Shown here in pieces: positions 46,952 through 58,257 of a stretch of 64,000 bases of DNA. The notes under the pieces are model-generated. The model worked only from the letters and a program-made list of their open reading frames with translations, was not told the DNA's origin and made no database searches. Within the stretch, counting starts at the first letter, position 1. Each line of letters opens with the position of its first letter. The DNA comes from Bactericera cockerelli (Eukaryota; Arthropoda; Insecta; Hemiptera; Triozidae). A program made the translations under genes and the position numbers. The stretch is from the NCBI GenBank assembly GCA_024516035.1, contig CM044955.1, forward strand, positions 19,221,743 through 19,285,742, written 5' to 3'.

Positions 46952-48205
46952 TGTTACGGTAAAAGTACATAATTGGTGATTGTATTACCGGTGATTGTAT
47001 GGTGATTACCGGTAATTGTATACAATCACCAAAGTCACTGGTAAATGTACGAAATTATTCTCAATTATCTACTTTTACCGGTAATTGTATACAATAGACA
47101 AGGACCAGCGGTAAAAGTAAGAAAATGAAATAAAAAGAAGAAATAAAACAATTAATTCAAATAGTTAGTTTTTCAAGAAGTGTATTTTTATTTTAAACTT
47201 CTTGTTGTATCTGAATGTTGTAGAATAATGAGACGGAAACCACAAAAAGGTCTGTAACATCATTTTATGTTAATAATTTATTGATTAAAAACAAGAGATT
47301 TTTTGCCTGAATTAATACCAAGAAACAAATTTTGTAAGGCATTATTTGTACTATTTGTTTTGTCACGACAATCTCTCATGGCACTTGGAATTACATAATT
47401 ACTTCGGGCCCTGTCAACATCGGGTGCTCTTAATTTTACCGTATCACCTACATTTCCAGGAGGAAATCTAACATTTGATGATTTAAATATTTTCTTTGCT
47501 TTCTCTTCAAGGCCTTCCTTAGCATGTGTCCGTTTAATTACTACAGAATCTTATGTCTCTGTAATTTCATTAGAAGCTGGTTCTGATGGAATCAGATTGT
47601 GCTCATTCACTGATGGTTGTTCTGGAATTTGTTCTAATAGAAGGTCATTTGCTTCATCCACTTTTGCTTCTTCATTTTCTACGGAATCTTGACCCGACTG
47701 ATTTTTTTCTATTTGTTCTACCAACTCTTCCAAATCTTCCTCAGTTGAAACATTTTCCAGAACATCATCAGGCAGTGATGATGTTTTCAAATCAATTTTG
47801 GCAGAAACCCCACCAAACATGGCTTTATTCGGGCTGCACTTGATTCCACAATGATAAGCTCGATTCTTGACGAATTGTAATAATTCGTCAAGAATTTGAC
47901 CCTCTGATTTTTTTTTTTTAACTTTCCATTTATTTATTACAATTATAATATGATACAGATTTTGAAATGATTTAATGGTACCCTTTCTCAAAGTTAGAAA
48001 ACTGTGTTGAGAAAGGATTACTTGTTTGTTAGGTTGTTTTTTTACTTTCACCAAACTCATCTGGCGATTGTATACAATTACCGGTTAAAGTAGGAAATAG
48101 AGTGTTTTTTAATATTATTTCTTACTTAAACCAAAGACTTCGGTAAATGTATACAATTACCGGTAATTGTGTACAATTACCGAATTATGTACTTTTACCG
48201 TAACA
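46952..48205 (-). mobile_element. Ginger-like element, copy 2 (1254 bp)
   Basis: TGTTACGGTAAAAGTACATAAT ... ATTATGTACTTTTACCGTAACA terminal inverted repeats, flanked by TATC on both sides (46948-46951 and 48206-48209). TGT...ACA ends with a 4-bp duplication and an integrase-like C-terminus fit Ginger DNA transposons. Internally deleted: the catalytic core is missing. Confidence 0.8.
47278..48060 (-). pseudogene. KRBA2-like integrase C-terminal fragment, copy 2
   Basis: Frame open from 48060 to a TAA at 47551-47553, then in frame on to a second stop at 47278. Conserved core ILDELLQFVKNRAYHCGIK, CSPNKAMFGGVSAKIDL; acidic linker; then GLEEKAKKIFKSS and GNVGDTVKLRAPDVDRAR after the first stop. 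The first ~45 residues, before the core, are Lys/Ile-rich and may not belong to the original protein. The same internal TAA is present in all three copies. Confidence 0.65.
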
Positions 48206-48540
48206 TATCTTATAAGAGTTTTCCAAACTTATTCATTTATAGGAATGAAACAAGAGCCAATTTAGGCGTTTATTACTCATATCACTTTTTTTATGAAACA
48301 TACCGCAGTCTCCCAATTTTTGCAGATATCACTATTTTTGAAAATGTGACGGTTCCATATTCACAGCCCAAAGGATCACAGATAGCAAAAGTTGATTACC
48401 TTGATCTGCCTGTCTAAATCTCGCTACTCAATAAAAATTATAATTAGTACCTAAACCCCAGGCCGGAACACAGGTTTCAACACTTGCGAGTTCAAAAACC
48501 TCATAGAATCAAATTCATTTCAAAAACTACGAAGTAAAAA

Positions 48541-48815
48541 GCCAGCGTCGATGGCATGTTGAGTACACCGGTTCCCTTCAGAACACCGAAGTTAAGCGAC
48601 ATCCAGCGAGGTTAAGACTTGGATGGGTGACCATTCAAATTCTAATTCTCGTGACGCTGGCTTTTCCCGGCCCCACTCAGGCTGGGTGAGGTCAATGTGA
48701 GTAGCAGGTTTGTGAGTTTCCTGCGAATGGAGGGTAAAACCCACGTCGTGATATGACCATGGCAGTTGAAAGCGACGTTAAACCCCACTTACAAAAAAAA
48801 AAAAAAAAAAAAAAA
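48541..48815 (+). mobile_element. Full-length 5S rRNA-derived SINE with poly(A)
   Basis: 5S-like head (GTTGAGTACACCGGTTCCC, ACCGAAGTTAAGCGAC, TTGGATGGGTGACC) covering the internal promoter of 5S genes, then a body (CCCACTCAGGCTGGGTGAGG, TTGAAAGCGACGTTAAACCC) and a 22-nt poly(A). Flanked by an ACGAAGTAAAA target duplication (48529-48539 and from ~48815). The paralogous segments at 41050 and 56985 have the empty site. Confidence 0.9.
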
Positions 48816-49085
48816 CGAAGTAAAAGAAAAATCAAACAAAAATGAAAAGTCCAGAGAAAATGCATGTTTCTTTTTATTACATAAAATAATACAGAAAATA
48901 CAATCAAACCTGGGTGCCAGAGAAAACTCGCTATAAGAGAAACCTGAATAAGCTCGAAACAACTGTCCAGGTATGTTCTGATATTCACGTACATCTAATA
49001 CAACTTCTCACTTTTTTTTAACTTAAAAAAAAAACTTCTCACTTTTCTGAGAAGTTTTTTTTTTGAGTATATTACTAAAATGAAT

Positions 49086-50421
49086 CTAAAATGTGTCCCC
49101 TTTTGACAGATAAACAACGTTATCCTTGTTAAATTTTCTTCTAGTCAAAGTTGCCTCTGCTCCAACGGACGCCCCTATCATCGGCCTCACGCCCATAGTA
49201 CCGACCCTTGCGAGAGAGTCCACTGCATCTCCTACAACAGCATCCCCTTTGAGACTGGAAATCTGAGGGAAAATAGAGTATAAACAAGATTAGTACATAA
49301 TATTCAATAAAAAATTCATTGGTAGGTACATAATATTTTTTTGGTAACGTCGCTTTCAACTGCATGCTGCATGGTTATATCACGACGGATATTTTAGCCT
49401 CCATTCGCTGGAAACTGACAAACTAGCTACTCAAATGAACATCACCCACCCTGAGTGGGGTGGGAATAGCCAGCATCATGATAGTTCTCATATAAATGGT
49501 CCCCATCCAAGTCCTAGCCTTACTGGACATTCAATGAGAACAGGTATATTTAACGTGCCATTGACGTTGGCTGAAAAATATTTTGATTTTTTGTTAACTC
49601 AAAAGAGCCAAGTTTATAAATAAAAATCTTTGTTGTAAAATAAAGATCTACCATTTTGTAAAATAGAACATGTAGGTAATAATAAAATTATAAATTTAGC
49701 GCTACATTTAGATGATAAAGGATTTTAATTATGTATATTTTTTTATATAAAAAAAATACACTGCCAATTATGGACACACTACTTTCTCGTGATTAGTTCA
49801 TATTTTATACACCTGACAATTTTGAGATTTTATACTAAAAGACTTGTATATCTCCAAAACCACAGAACCGATTTTATTTTAATTTATTTTCTATGGTAGA
49901 ATACCATTTTTGCTACATTATTTTTTGACTTTTTTGTCCAACATTTCGAATATACCGTTCACGAGATATAAGCGTATGGGCAAAGTTGCTGAATTAAAAT
50001 GGGATCATCTACAGAAAGTCTCCTATCTGTGTACAGAATTTTGTTAAAATACGTTCAGTAGTTTCTGAGATTTGCTCGTTACAAAAACTGTATTTAACAG
50101 ACCGACTGATGGACAGACAGACACAAAACCAAAGTTGCTCAAGAGGTTATGAAACTTCCAGAAATATATGAAAATTATTGAAAGCGGAGCAAAAAAAATG
50201 TCTTTTTTATTTACAAAAATGAACACAATGGGTACTTCTGATTTCTAATATTAGAAATTTCTCGGAAGTAAAAATGTAAATGAAACAAAAGGTTCACCTA
50301 TAGCCCATAGGAAGTAGGAACAGAATATTGTGATCATAAGAAGAGGAACAAGGAAGAGTTGATAAATACATACGTTTATAATGAGTAAAGTGAATATCAC
50401 AACGCTCTTTAAGTCGGCCAT
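49086..50421 (-). CDS. Small secreted protein, copy 3 (74 aa)
   Basis: Exon 1 (50421-50374) MADLKSVVIFTLLIIN with GTATGT donor; exon 2 (49262-49086, 177 nt) in phase 0. The mature part matches copy 1 but has GVRPMIGASVG where copy 1 has GVRPRIGASVG, and ends TRRKFNKDNVVYLSKGDTF; the extension seen in copies 2 and 4 is absent. A TATA box lies at 50484-50491. The frame and all splice signals are intact. A longer unspliced frame (49141-49365) reads exon 2 in the wrong phase. Confidence 0.7.
49336..49572 (-). mobile_element. 5S-derived SINE, segment C copy 2
   Basis: Same insertion as 41904-42139, carried along by duplication. Confidence 0.75.
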
Positions 50422-50603
50422 GCCTATCCCAACAGAACTACAGCAGAGAACAGAAATACTAATCTAAGGCTCGTTGTAATTTCCTTTTATAGTGATGAAA
50501 ACAAGAGTACATGATTTATTTATTTTCTGTATTGCCTACTAATCCTGCCATGATTGTTAGTCAAACAAAATTAATTCTAACAAATTTTATTTACAGAATG
50601 AAT

Positions 50604-51141
50604 CCCCCCAAAAACACCACTTCGTGGTTAAAAAAAGAAGAACGCCTCACTCAAAAGAATGATTATAATTAGCTAAAAATAAATGATATCAAATTGAGAA
50701 CACCTTACCCCCTCTCTTTCTATATCTCTGCACTCCTCTCTGAATTTATTCCTCTTATGTGTATCTTTCTTTATCCTTTCTAGGGGTCATCCCAAACTTG
50801 ATTTCTCTTTAAATTTACTTGTTGCACGGCAATAAAAAATGGCGGTCGGAGTATGATTTTTCTGAACTTGTTTGATTTGAATCGAGAAAATTACACCACG
50901 ACCGCCATTTTTTATTGCCGTGCAACAAGTAAATTTAAAGAGATATCAAGTTTGGAATGACCCCTAGAAAGGATAAAGAAAGATACACATAAGAGGAATA
51001 AATTCAGAGAGGAGTGCAGAGATATAGAAAGAGAGGAGGTAAGGTGTTCTCAATTTGATATCATTTATTTTTAGCTAATTATAATCATTCTTTTGAGTGA
51101 GGCGTTCTTCTTCTTTTAACCACGAAGTGGTGTTTTTGGGG
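50604..51141. mobile_element. Foldback element with 243-bp arms
   Basis: Arms 50606-50848 and 50899-51141 are near-perfect inverted repeats (ends CCCCAAAAACACCACTTCGTGG), 50-bp spacer. Segment C homology stops at its left edge and does not resume at its right edge, so the element sits at a rearrangement breakpoint or its insertion was followed by deletion. No ORF. Confidence 0.85.
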
Positions 51142-52714
51142 AGATATCAGTTCTTTTTGTACGAATATATAGGTTCATACACTACTGAAACATTATGAAT
51201 AACAAAAGTAAATAAGCTGGGAAAATGTGAATGTACCGAGTTGTCTTATTTTTTAAGATATAGTTTTAGCAGTAGGTATTTAATTTTTCCAAGGTCAATA
51301 TGTATTTGTATCACAGATTTGGCCCCCTGAGTCCCCAAAGTGAGTAAATAATATATAAATTTGCAATGCAAGAACTTTTGATTCTATACTCCACATGATT
51401 AGGTTTATCTTTCAATGCTAAATAGACAATGCCTCGGGTTTATAGTAGGGTTAGGTAAATATATAGAAGGCCATGTCTCAGGTCTATATCAATGATTCCT
51501 AGGTGTTTGGATTATAATTTTTATGCTAGGCCTAAACTATGTAGGTATAAAATTAGGTAAAAATGCAAGCGACGCGACGGGAGACAATTTGGTGTTGATA
51601 AAATCATGAGCGGGAGAGAACTCGGTGGTGACGTCCCTTATCAATACCTCACGAGGTATGAGTGTACCCCGGACATAATGGACAGAGAAAAAAAAACTTC
51701 CCTGAAGGGGATCGAACCCAAGTCATCGTGCGTGCAAGCCTAGTATGCTACCCACGTGGCAGAAGTCACTACTTTGTCACAACTTTTAGTGAGTAGCATC
51801 GACATTATGAGATCTAATTCATCATATTTTATCTCCATCCAACCATGATTGTCCAAAATCAATCTCGTAATGCCGCCACAGGTCATTGTCCAATTCTGCA
51901 ACTACTAAAATTTTCCTCGCAAGGGTAATGGGGTCGTCATGAAAATCAAATATAAAGATTGGAAAAACAAAACAACGTTAAGCCCAAATTGAAAATATAG
52001 AGCTAAAAAATTTCGTCCCCGCCAGGATTCGGACCCATGCTGCCTGGGTGGCAGGTTGAGCATGCTACCAATAGACAAAGTTATCTTCTAAAGAAACGGA
52101 CGGAAAAAGAACTTACTAAATTAATACTTGGAAACTTAAACATTATAATTTTGCAGTGAGAGAGCGAGGTCATCTCGAAAAATACATACTGGCCAAGATC
52201 TGACCACTAAGCTAAGGATTGGAAGGTACCTACCCGCCAAAGAAAATGAAAAGGCCACCAGGTGCCACTGAGTGGATCGGATGAAGGAATAAGATCAATA
52301 AATTTGGTATCTGCTCATCAAGATCTTTCATTTGATACCACTTAAGATTAGTATTATCCTTCAATTCCCGATTTGGGCTCCCAAAACCCGAGGCCGCCCA
52401 AATGGGCCGCCCGCTTATAATTTAGAATTTTTTTTTGGTCCGGGCTCATCTCCATTATATTTTGATCACTTTAGAGACATCACTTAATCTTCAGTGCCAA
52501 GTTAAAGACACGAAGTCGGGTCTCAAAGGATCCGTATGAAGAAAAAAAAAACAGAAAAAAAAAAAAAAATTATGAATCTTTTCATGTCTTTCACGATTGT
52601 TGGGGGGTCTCGAAAATAGGGTTCCTGTTGGCCTAGGAAGTCAAACAAAAAGTCAAATCCATTTATTTTTCAACGTAGAGTCCACTTCTGCAATAAAAAT
52701 TGCAATTTTTGAAA
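51142..52714. other. Unique spacer with SINE remnants
   Basis: Not part of the duplicated unit. SINE-like blocks near 51590-51775 (ACGAGGTATGAGTGTACCCC, GGGATCGAACCCAAGTC) and 51780-52075 (TTTTAGTGAGTAGC, GCCAGGATTCGGACCC). No gene seen. Confidence 0.45.
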
Positions 52715-53450
52715 TTCTCCTGTCAAAATAAGAATAATAATCTCCTGTCAAAATACAATAATAATAATAACTCTCCCTCTTCTATTATTTGTAGGAATTG
52801 CAACAAGTTCCTAAAATGTCACGCAGCAATATGTATCTGTACCTAGCGATGAACTAGCCACAACAGACTACGTACGATCGAAGTCATAGACATACATGAT
52901 TATTACTTCCGAGAAATTTCTAATATTAGAAATAATCGGAAGTATTTTGTTCGTTTGTGTACAAAGAAATATTTTTTTGCTCAGATTTTTTCTAGTATTT
53001 TCAATGTGATGAAATCGCCTGTATATCAGTCATGTAAAGTAGATTATAGAATTGAATAGATCCGTAAGAGATAAAATCGCAGTGAAATTGGTTAGGACGT
53101 ATAATCATAGAATTGAATGGAATCAAAAGAGTTTGATAAATTACAGCACAAAATTGATTAGGACAGAGATCACGTCCCCTATCAGATCATAGATGAACAT
53201 GACGTCTTGATCAATCATGCATGGTTTCATTAGGACTGTTGGATCAGCCAGTGACCACCCAGACACCTGGAATGTCTCAATCCAGATGGTGACGAGACGT
53301 CAGAGCTGTCAGCACGTCACTTAATGAGAATGGCACGTCTGGTCACAGCGTGCCAAATCATTCGCATTGTTTGATAGTATATGACACAAAAATCTCAAAG
53401 AGTTTTAATTGAGGGTTTAAAGAAATTCCTGATAATAATTAAAAAAGTAA
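52715..53450. repeat. Segment C-edge and D, copy 2
   Basis: Matches 43807-44520 in the same orientation (CTCCTGTCAAAATACAATAA onward), without the 635-bp insertion present in copy 1. It runs straight into segment A copy 3. Confidence 0.8.
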
Positions 53451-53846
53451 AAAAAAAACCTCTTTAGAGAAACACAATACCTACATTATGTTCTCTGGCG
53501 AGAATTTAGAAGTAAGGATGGTCATAGTAATTGTGAAGAGGGTTTTGCTTTACCACAAAGAAATCAAATTTATTCATTAAAATAGCGACTTCAAGAGTTT
53601 TGATGTACTGTAGAATCATACAGTGTGACTCAAAATTCTATCATTCCGTTATAACAATTATTGTTTAATTGCTTGAAATTACGTACTTGTCTGGTGAAAT
53701 GATAATTAGATTCTAACAAGTCTGACGTGGAGGAACAATAATAAAACAATTATTTCTCAATTTGTACCTATTTTCTGTCACTGTCAATCAGTACCAATCG
53801 TTCAATCAATGTTATACTCATCCATTCATATTACTAATAGCGCAGA

Positions 53847-53901
<55 letters not shown>

Positions 53902-54010
53902 TGGGTGTGTGTGGGTGGGTGTGTGTGTGGATGTGACTGTGTGGTATGTGCGTGTGTGTGTGATGTATGTGTCTGGGTAGGGGGGGGGGGGGAGGGGGAG
54001 GATGACTGTG
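53450..54010. repeat. Segment A, copy 3 (rearranged)
   Basis: Starts AACCTCTTTAGAGAAACACA, but from ~53513 to 53684 it is replaced by an inverted copy of 33952-34117, part of the KR-repeat precursor intron. It then resumes as segment A (ACGTACTTGTCTGG onward) with the (GT)n tract at 53850-53970. Exon 1 and its promoter are lost. Confidence 0.75.
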
Positions 54011-54149
54011 TGAAAATTTTCTCAAATTTATAATAAAGAAAGAAGCAAAATGCTGGTTTTTCTTATTATATTTATCTTTTTTTAACATAACTTGGTTACT
54101 TAAAAATGAAAATAGACATAAAAAGTATTTGAGTTGTTCGATCCTACCA

Positions 54150-55409
54150 AATTGAAGAGCTGATATTTAAAAACGCAGCTAAATAGAGCAGCTAAAAGTC
54201 AAAGATTGATATTAGTGAATATTTGTATTAATCACATCTATGATACTATCAGAAATTAACTTTGCGATATCACGGTTGTGATTATATCTAACGTTCTAAA
54301 TTATCTGAAAAAAAAAAATAAAAAAAAAAAATACACTTCGTGTAGGAAAAGGGAAGCCGCCGTATGGTTCATGAAAAAAATTGATATCATGAGTATAAAC
54401 GTCTAAATTGGCTCTTGTTTTATTCCTACAAAATTAATAATTTTGGAAAACTGTTATTATAAACATTATAAAAAAGAAATAAAATTTGAGGCAAACCTCA
54501 TTCGATTTCCTTGCTATATTATTTGGGACTGGGACTTTGCAGAATTGAGGGGTTCCGTCGCGTTCGGGAGTTGCGGGGGGGTGGCCGCCTTTTCTGAAAC
54601 ATACTGTATATTGTAGAGTATTTTAATGTCTTTCGATTACCATTTACCATTTATGTGTTGCGTTGTTTTTTTTTGTGTATCTGCATTGATTTTCGTTATA
54701 AATTAATATTGTTTTATTGTACAACTAGCCGTTTGCCCGTGCTTTGCAACGGGACTAAATTTCAAATTTACTAAGGCATGGCCGTACTGCTGGACAGCAA
54801 TGCCTTTTTGAACTTTTTATAATTTTTCTGGACAAAGCGATAATGGTTTTGGGGGGGTCAATTCTGAGACATTTTTCGCTATCTCTTACCGTTTTGGCTA
54901 AACAACTCCGGACAAACAAACAAACATAGGTAGGTAGGTAGGTAGGTAGGTAGGTAGGTAGTCCTTTTTTCTGTTTTATATATAGAGAAGAGCTCTGATG
55001 CTCGTTAATAAATGAACCGGTACACCCGGTATTATTATTAAATTATTATTATTATTTTAAAGGTAAGTGTGCCCCGGAACCGCTTTCGCTTTACTAAAGG
55101 GCACTTTACCTTTACATACATCCATGCCATTCCGGAAACGGCAAATATTGGTCAGAAATTTCCGCTCTGGCCGGAATTTGAACCAGCAACCTCCGGATCA
55201 GTAACCAATGCTCTTAACCACTCAGCCACGTAGTACTTCTCTCTTATCACCCAATGTATTTCGTGTTTCGTTGATCAAACAAATAATAGTTACCTTCGTT
55301 TCCTGGAGACGAACTCAGTGTGTAATAATCAGTCAAAAGGGGTAAATGAACAAAAGAAGGTAGCAAAGAGAATTAAGAGGTGTGCCTTAATTTTTTTTTT
55401 ATACCTATC
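54150..55409. repeat. Segment B, reverse copy 2, with insertion
   Basis: Reverse segment B as at 46200-46951, interrupted at ~54525-55045 by unrelated DNA containing a short Helitron. The tRNA-SINE (55035-55245) follows. Confidence 0.75.
54725..54987 (-). mobile_element. Short Helitron, minus orientation
   Basis: On the minus strand the 3' end is GCAAAGCACGGGCAAACGG then CTAG|T (flank at 54724), and the 5' end is near TCTCTATATATAAAACAG. Tandem TAGGTAGG repeats lie inside. The exact 5' base is uncertain. Confidence 0.6.
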
Positions 55410-56660
55410 TGTTACGGTAAAAGTACATAATTGGTGATTGTATTACCGGTGATTGTATGGTGATTACCGGTAATTGTATACAATCACCAAAGTCACTGGT
55501 AAATGTACGAAATTATTCTCAATTATCTACTTTTACCGGTAATTGTATACAATAGACAAGGACCAGCGGTAAAAGTAAGAAAATGAAATAAAAAGAAGAA
55601 ATAAAACAATTAATTCAAATAGTTAGTTTTTCAAGAAGTGTATTTTTATTTTAAACTTCTTGTTGTATCTGAATGTTGTAGAATAATGAGACGGAAACCA
55701 CAAAAAGGTCTGTAACATCATTTTATGTTAATAATTTATTGATTAAAAACAAGAGATTTTTTGCCTGAATTAATACCAAGAAACAAATTTTGTAAGGCAT
55801 TTGTACTATTTGTTTTGTCACGACAATCTCTCATGGCACTTGGAATTACATAATTACTTCGGGCCCTGTCAACATCGGGTGCTCTTAATTTTACCGTATC
55901 ACCTACATTTCCAGGAGGAAATCTAACATTTGATGATTTAAATATTTTCTTTGCTTTCTCTTCAAGGCCTTCCTTAGCATGTGTCCGTTTAATTACTACA
56001 GAATCTTATGTCTCTGTAATTTCATTAGAAGCTGGTTCTGATGGAATCAGATTGGGCTCATTCACTGATGGTTGTTCTGGAATTTGTTCTAATAGAAGGT
56101 CATTTGCTTCATCCACTTTTGCTTCTTCATTTTCTACGGAATCTTGACCCGACTGATTTTTTTCTATTTGTTCTACCAACTCTTCCAAATCTTCCTCAGT
56201 TGAAACATTTTCCAGAACATCATCAGGCAGTGATGATGTTTTCAAATCAATTTTGGCAGAAACCCCACCAAACATGGCTTTATTCGGGCTGCACTTGATT
56301 CCACAATGATAAGCTCGATTCTTGACGAATTGTAATAATTCGTCAAGAATTTGACCCTCTGATTTTTTTTTTTTAACTTTCCATTTATTTATTACAATTA
56401 TAATATGATACAGATTTTGAAATGATTTAATGGTACCCTTTCTCAAAGTTAGAAAACTGTGTTGAGAAAGGATTACTTGTTTGTTAGGTTGTTTTTTTAC
56501 TTTCACCAAACTCATCTGGCGATTGTATACAATTACCGGTTAAAGTAGGAAATAGAGTGTTTTTTAATATTATTTCTTACTTAAACCAAAGACTTCGGTA
56601 AATGTATACAATTACCGGTAATTGTGTACAATTACCGAATTATGTACTTTTACCGTAACA
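55410..56660 (-). mobile_element. Ginger-like element, copy 3 (1251 bp)
   Basis: Same ends and same TATC duplication (55406-55409 and 56661-56664) as copy 2, and the same flanking segments, so it was copied with the block. Confidence 0.8.
55736..56515 (-). pseudogene. KRBA2-like integrase C-terminal fragment, copy 3
   Basis: As in copy 2, including the internal TAA (56006-56008) and the in-frame continuation to 55736. It differs from copy 2 by few substitutions (for example NEPNLIPSE for NEHNLIPSE) and lacks a 3-nt ATT insertion. Confidence 0.65.
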
Positions 56661-58037
56661 TATCTTATAAGAGTTTTCCAAACTTATTCATTTATAGGAA
56701 TGAAACAAGAGCCAATTTAGGCGTTTATTACTCATATCACTTTTTTATGAAACATACCGCAGTCTCCCAATTTTTGCAGATATCACTATTTTTGAAAATG
56801 TGACGGTTCCATATTCACAGCCCAAAGGATCACAGATAGCAAAAGTTGATTACCTTGATCTGCCTGTCTAAGTCTCGCTACTCAATAAAAATTATAATTA
56901 GTACCTACACCCCAGGCCGGAACACAGGTTTCAACACTTGCGAGTTCAAAAACCTCATAGAATCAAATTCATCTCAAAAACTACGAAGTAAAAGAAAAAT
57001 CAAACAAAAATGAAAAGTCCAGAGAAAATGCATGTTTCTTTTTATTACATAAAATAATACAGAAAATACAATCAAACCTGGGTGCCAGAGAAAACTCGCT
57101 ATAAGAGAAACCTGAATAAGCTCGAAACAACTGTCCAGGTATGTTCTGATATTCATGTACATCTAATACAACTTCTCACTTTTTTTTAACTTAAAAAAAA
57201 AAAACTTCTCACTTTTCTGTTTATACTGATTTTCAGGTCAAATAATATTTGGTCATAATAGGGTACCTATTTCAGATAATTCAAATTTTAAATAATTCGA
57301 AATAATATTCTTATCTATTCTTATCAGTAATTTATCGAATTTTCTTTAACTATCGCTAGAACCTATCGAGGTGTGCAGAAAAATCCGAGTTCCTCCCCCA
57401 CCACCATTTCTAATCTCTTCAGATTGAGAGAGATTGAAACTTAAAAAAATGCGTTTATAGACTTGTATAAGAGAAAATAACCTTTTTATAAGAGGAACTT
57501 GGATATGAGTGAAAATTTTGGCGGTACATCGAGTTCTCTTACATCCAGGTCTGAGTATATTACTAAAATGAATCTAAAATGTGTCCCCTTTTGACAGATC
57601 CACAACGTTATCCTGCATATCAGTGAGAAGATCCGGGTTAACTTTTCTTCTAGTCAAAGTTGCCTCTGCTCCAACGGACGCCCCTATCATCGGCCTCACG
57701 CCCATAGTACCGACCCTTGCGAGAGAGTCCACTGCATCTCCTACAACAGCATCCCCTTTGAGACTGGAAATCTGAGGGAAAATAGAGTATAAACAAGATT
57801 AGTACATAATATTCAATAAAAAATTCATTGGTAGGTACATAATATTTTTTTGGTAACGTCGCTTTCAACTGCATGCTGCATGGTTATATCACGACGGATA
57901 TTTTAGCCTCCATTCGCTGGAAACTGACAAACTAGCTACTCAAATGAACATCACCCACCCTGAGTGGGGTGGGAACAGCCAGCATCATGATAGTTCTCAT
58001 ATAAATGGTCCCCATCCAAGTCCTAGCCTTACTGGAC
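56661..58037. repeat. Segment C, reverse, copy 3 (truncated)
   Basis: Matches 40727-~42105. Homology stops at 58037 (CTTACTGGACG|TTTTTTC), where the LINE begins. The 5S-SINE in it (57842-58037) is cut at its head. Confidence 0.85.
57574..57771 (-). pseudogene. Small secreted protein, copy 4, exon 2 only
   Basis: Exon 2 is intact (198 nt, CTCAG acceptor) and open in family phase: GTMGVRPMIGASVGAEATL, then TRRKVNPDLLTDMQDNVV and DLSKGDTF. It has the longer C-terminus (65 residues after the leader exon). The LINE at 58038 replaces the DNA where intron 1, exon 1 and promoter should be, so the gene is cut unless they lie beyond the window. Confidence 0.7.
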
Positions 58038-58257
58038 GTTTTTTCAATTAATTGTTGACGTGTCCTACGATAAACTGTGTTCGTGTTCTTTGTTGTGTTT
58101 ATTATTTGGACCAATAATTTTTTTTTTTTGTTCTATACCTGAAATAGTATGTTTTTCGTGAAACCGTGTTTAATCTTTATTTCTGGATAATCTATACTAC
58201 ACCCAACAGTATTCGAACAACTTTTGAAAGATTTTTTAGTCTGAATAATCCTAAAAA

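Larger units (their letters stand above)
48206..50603. repeat. Segment C, reverse, copy 2
   Basis: Same as 40727-43160 in the same orientation, with a deletion near 49062 (matching bases ~41285-41625 are lost) and one SINE insertion (48541-48815). It stops at the foldback element 50604-51141. Confidence 0.85.

Noticed and set aside
48541..48660. 5S rRNA gene
   Set aside because: The 5S-like head continues into a SINE body with poly(A) and target duplication, and is diverged from a functional 5S.
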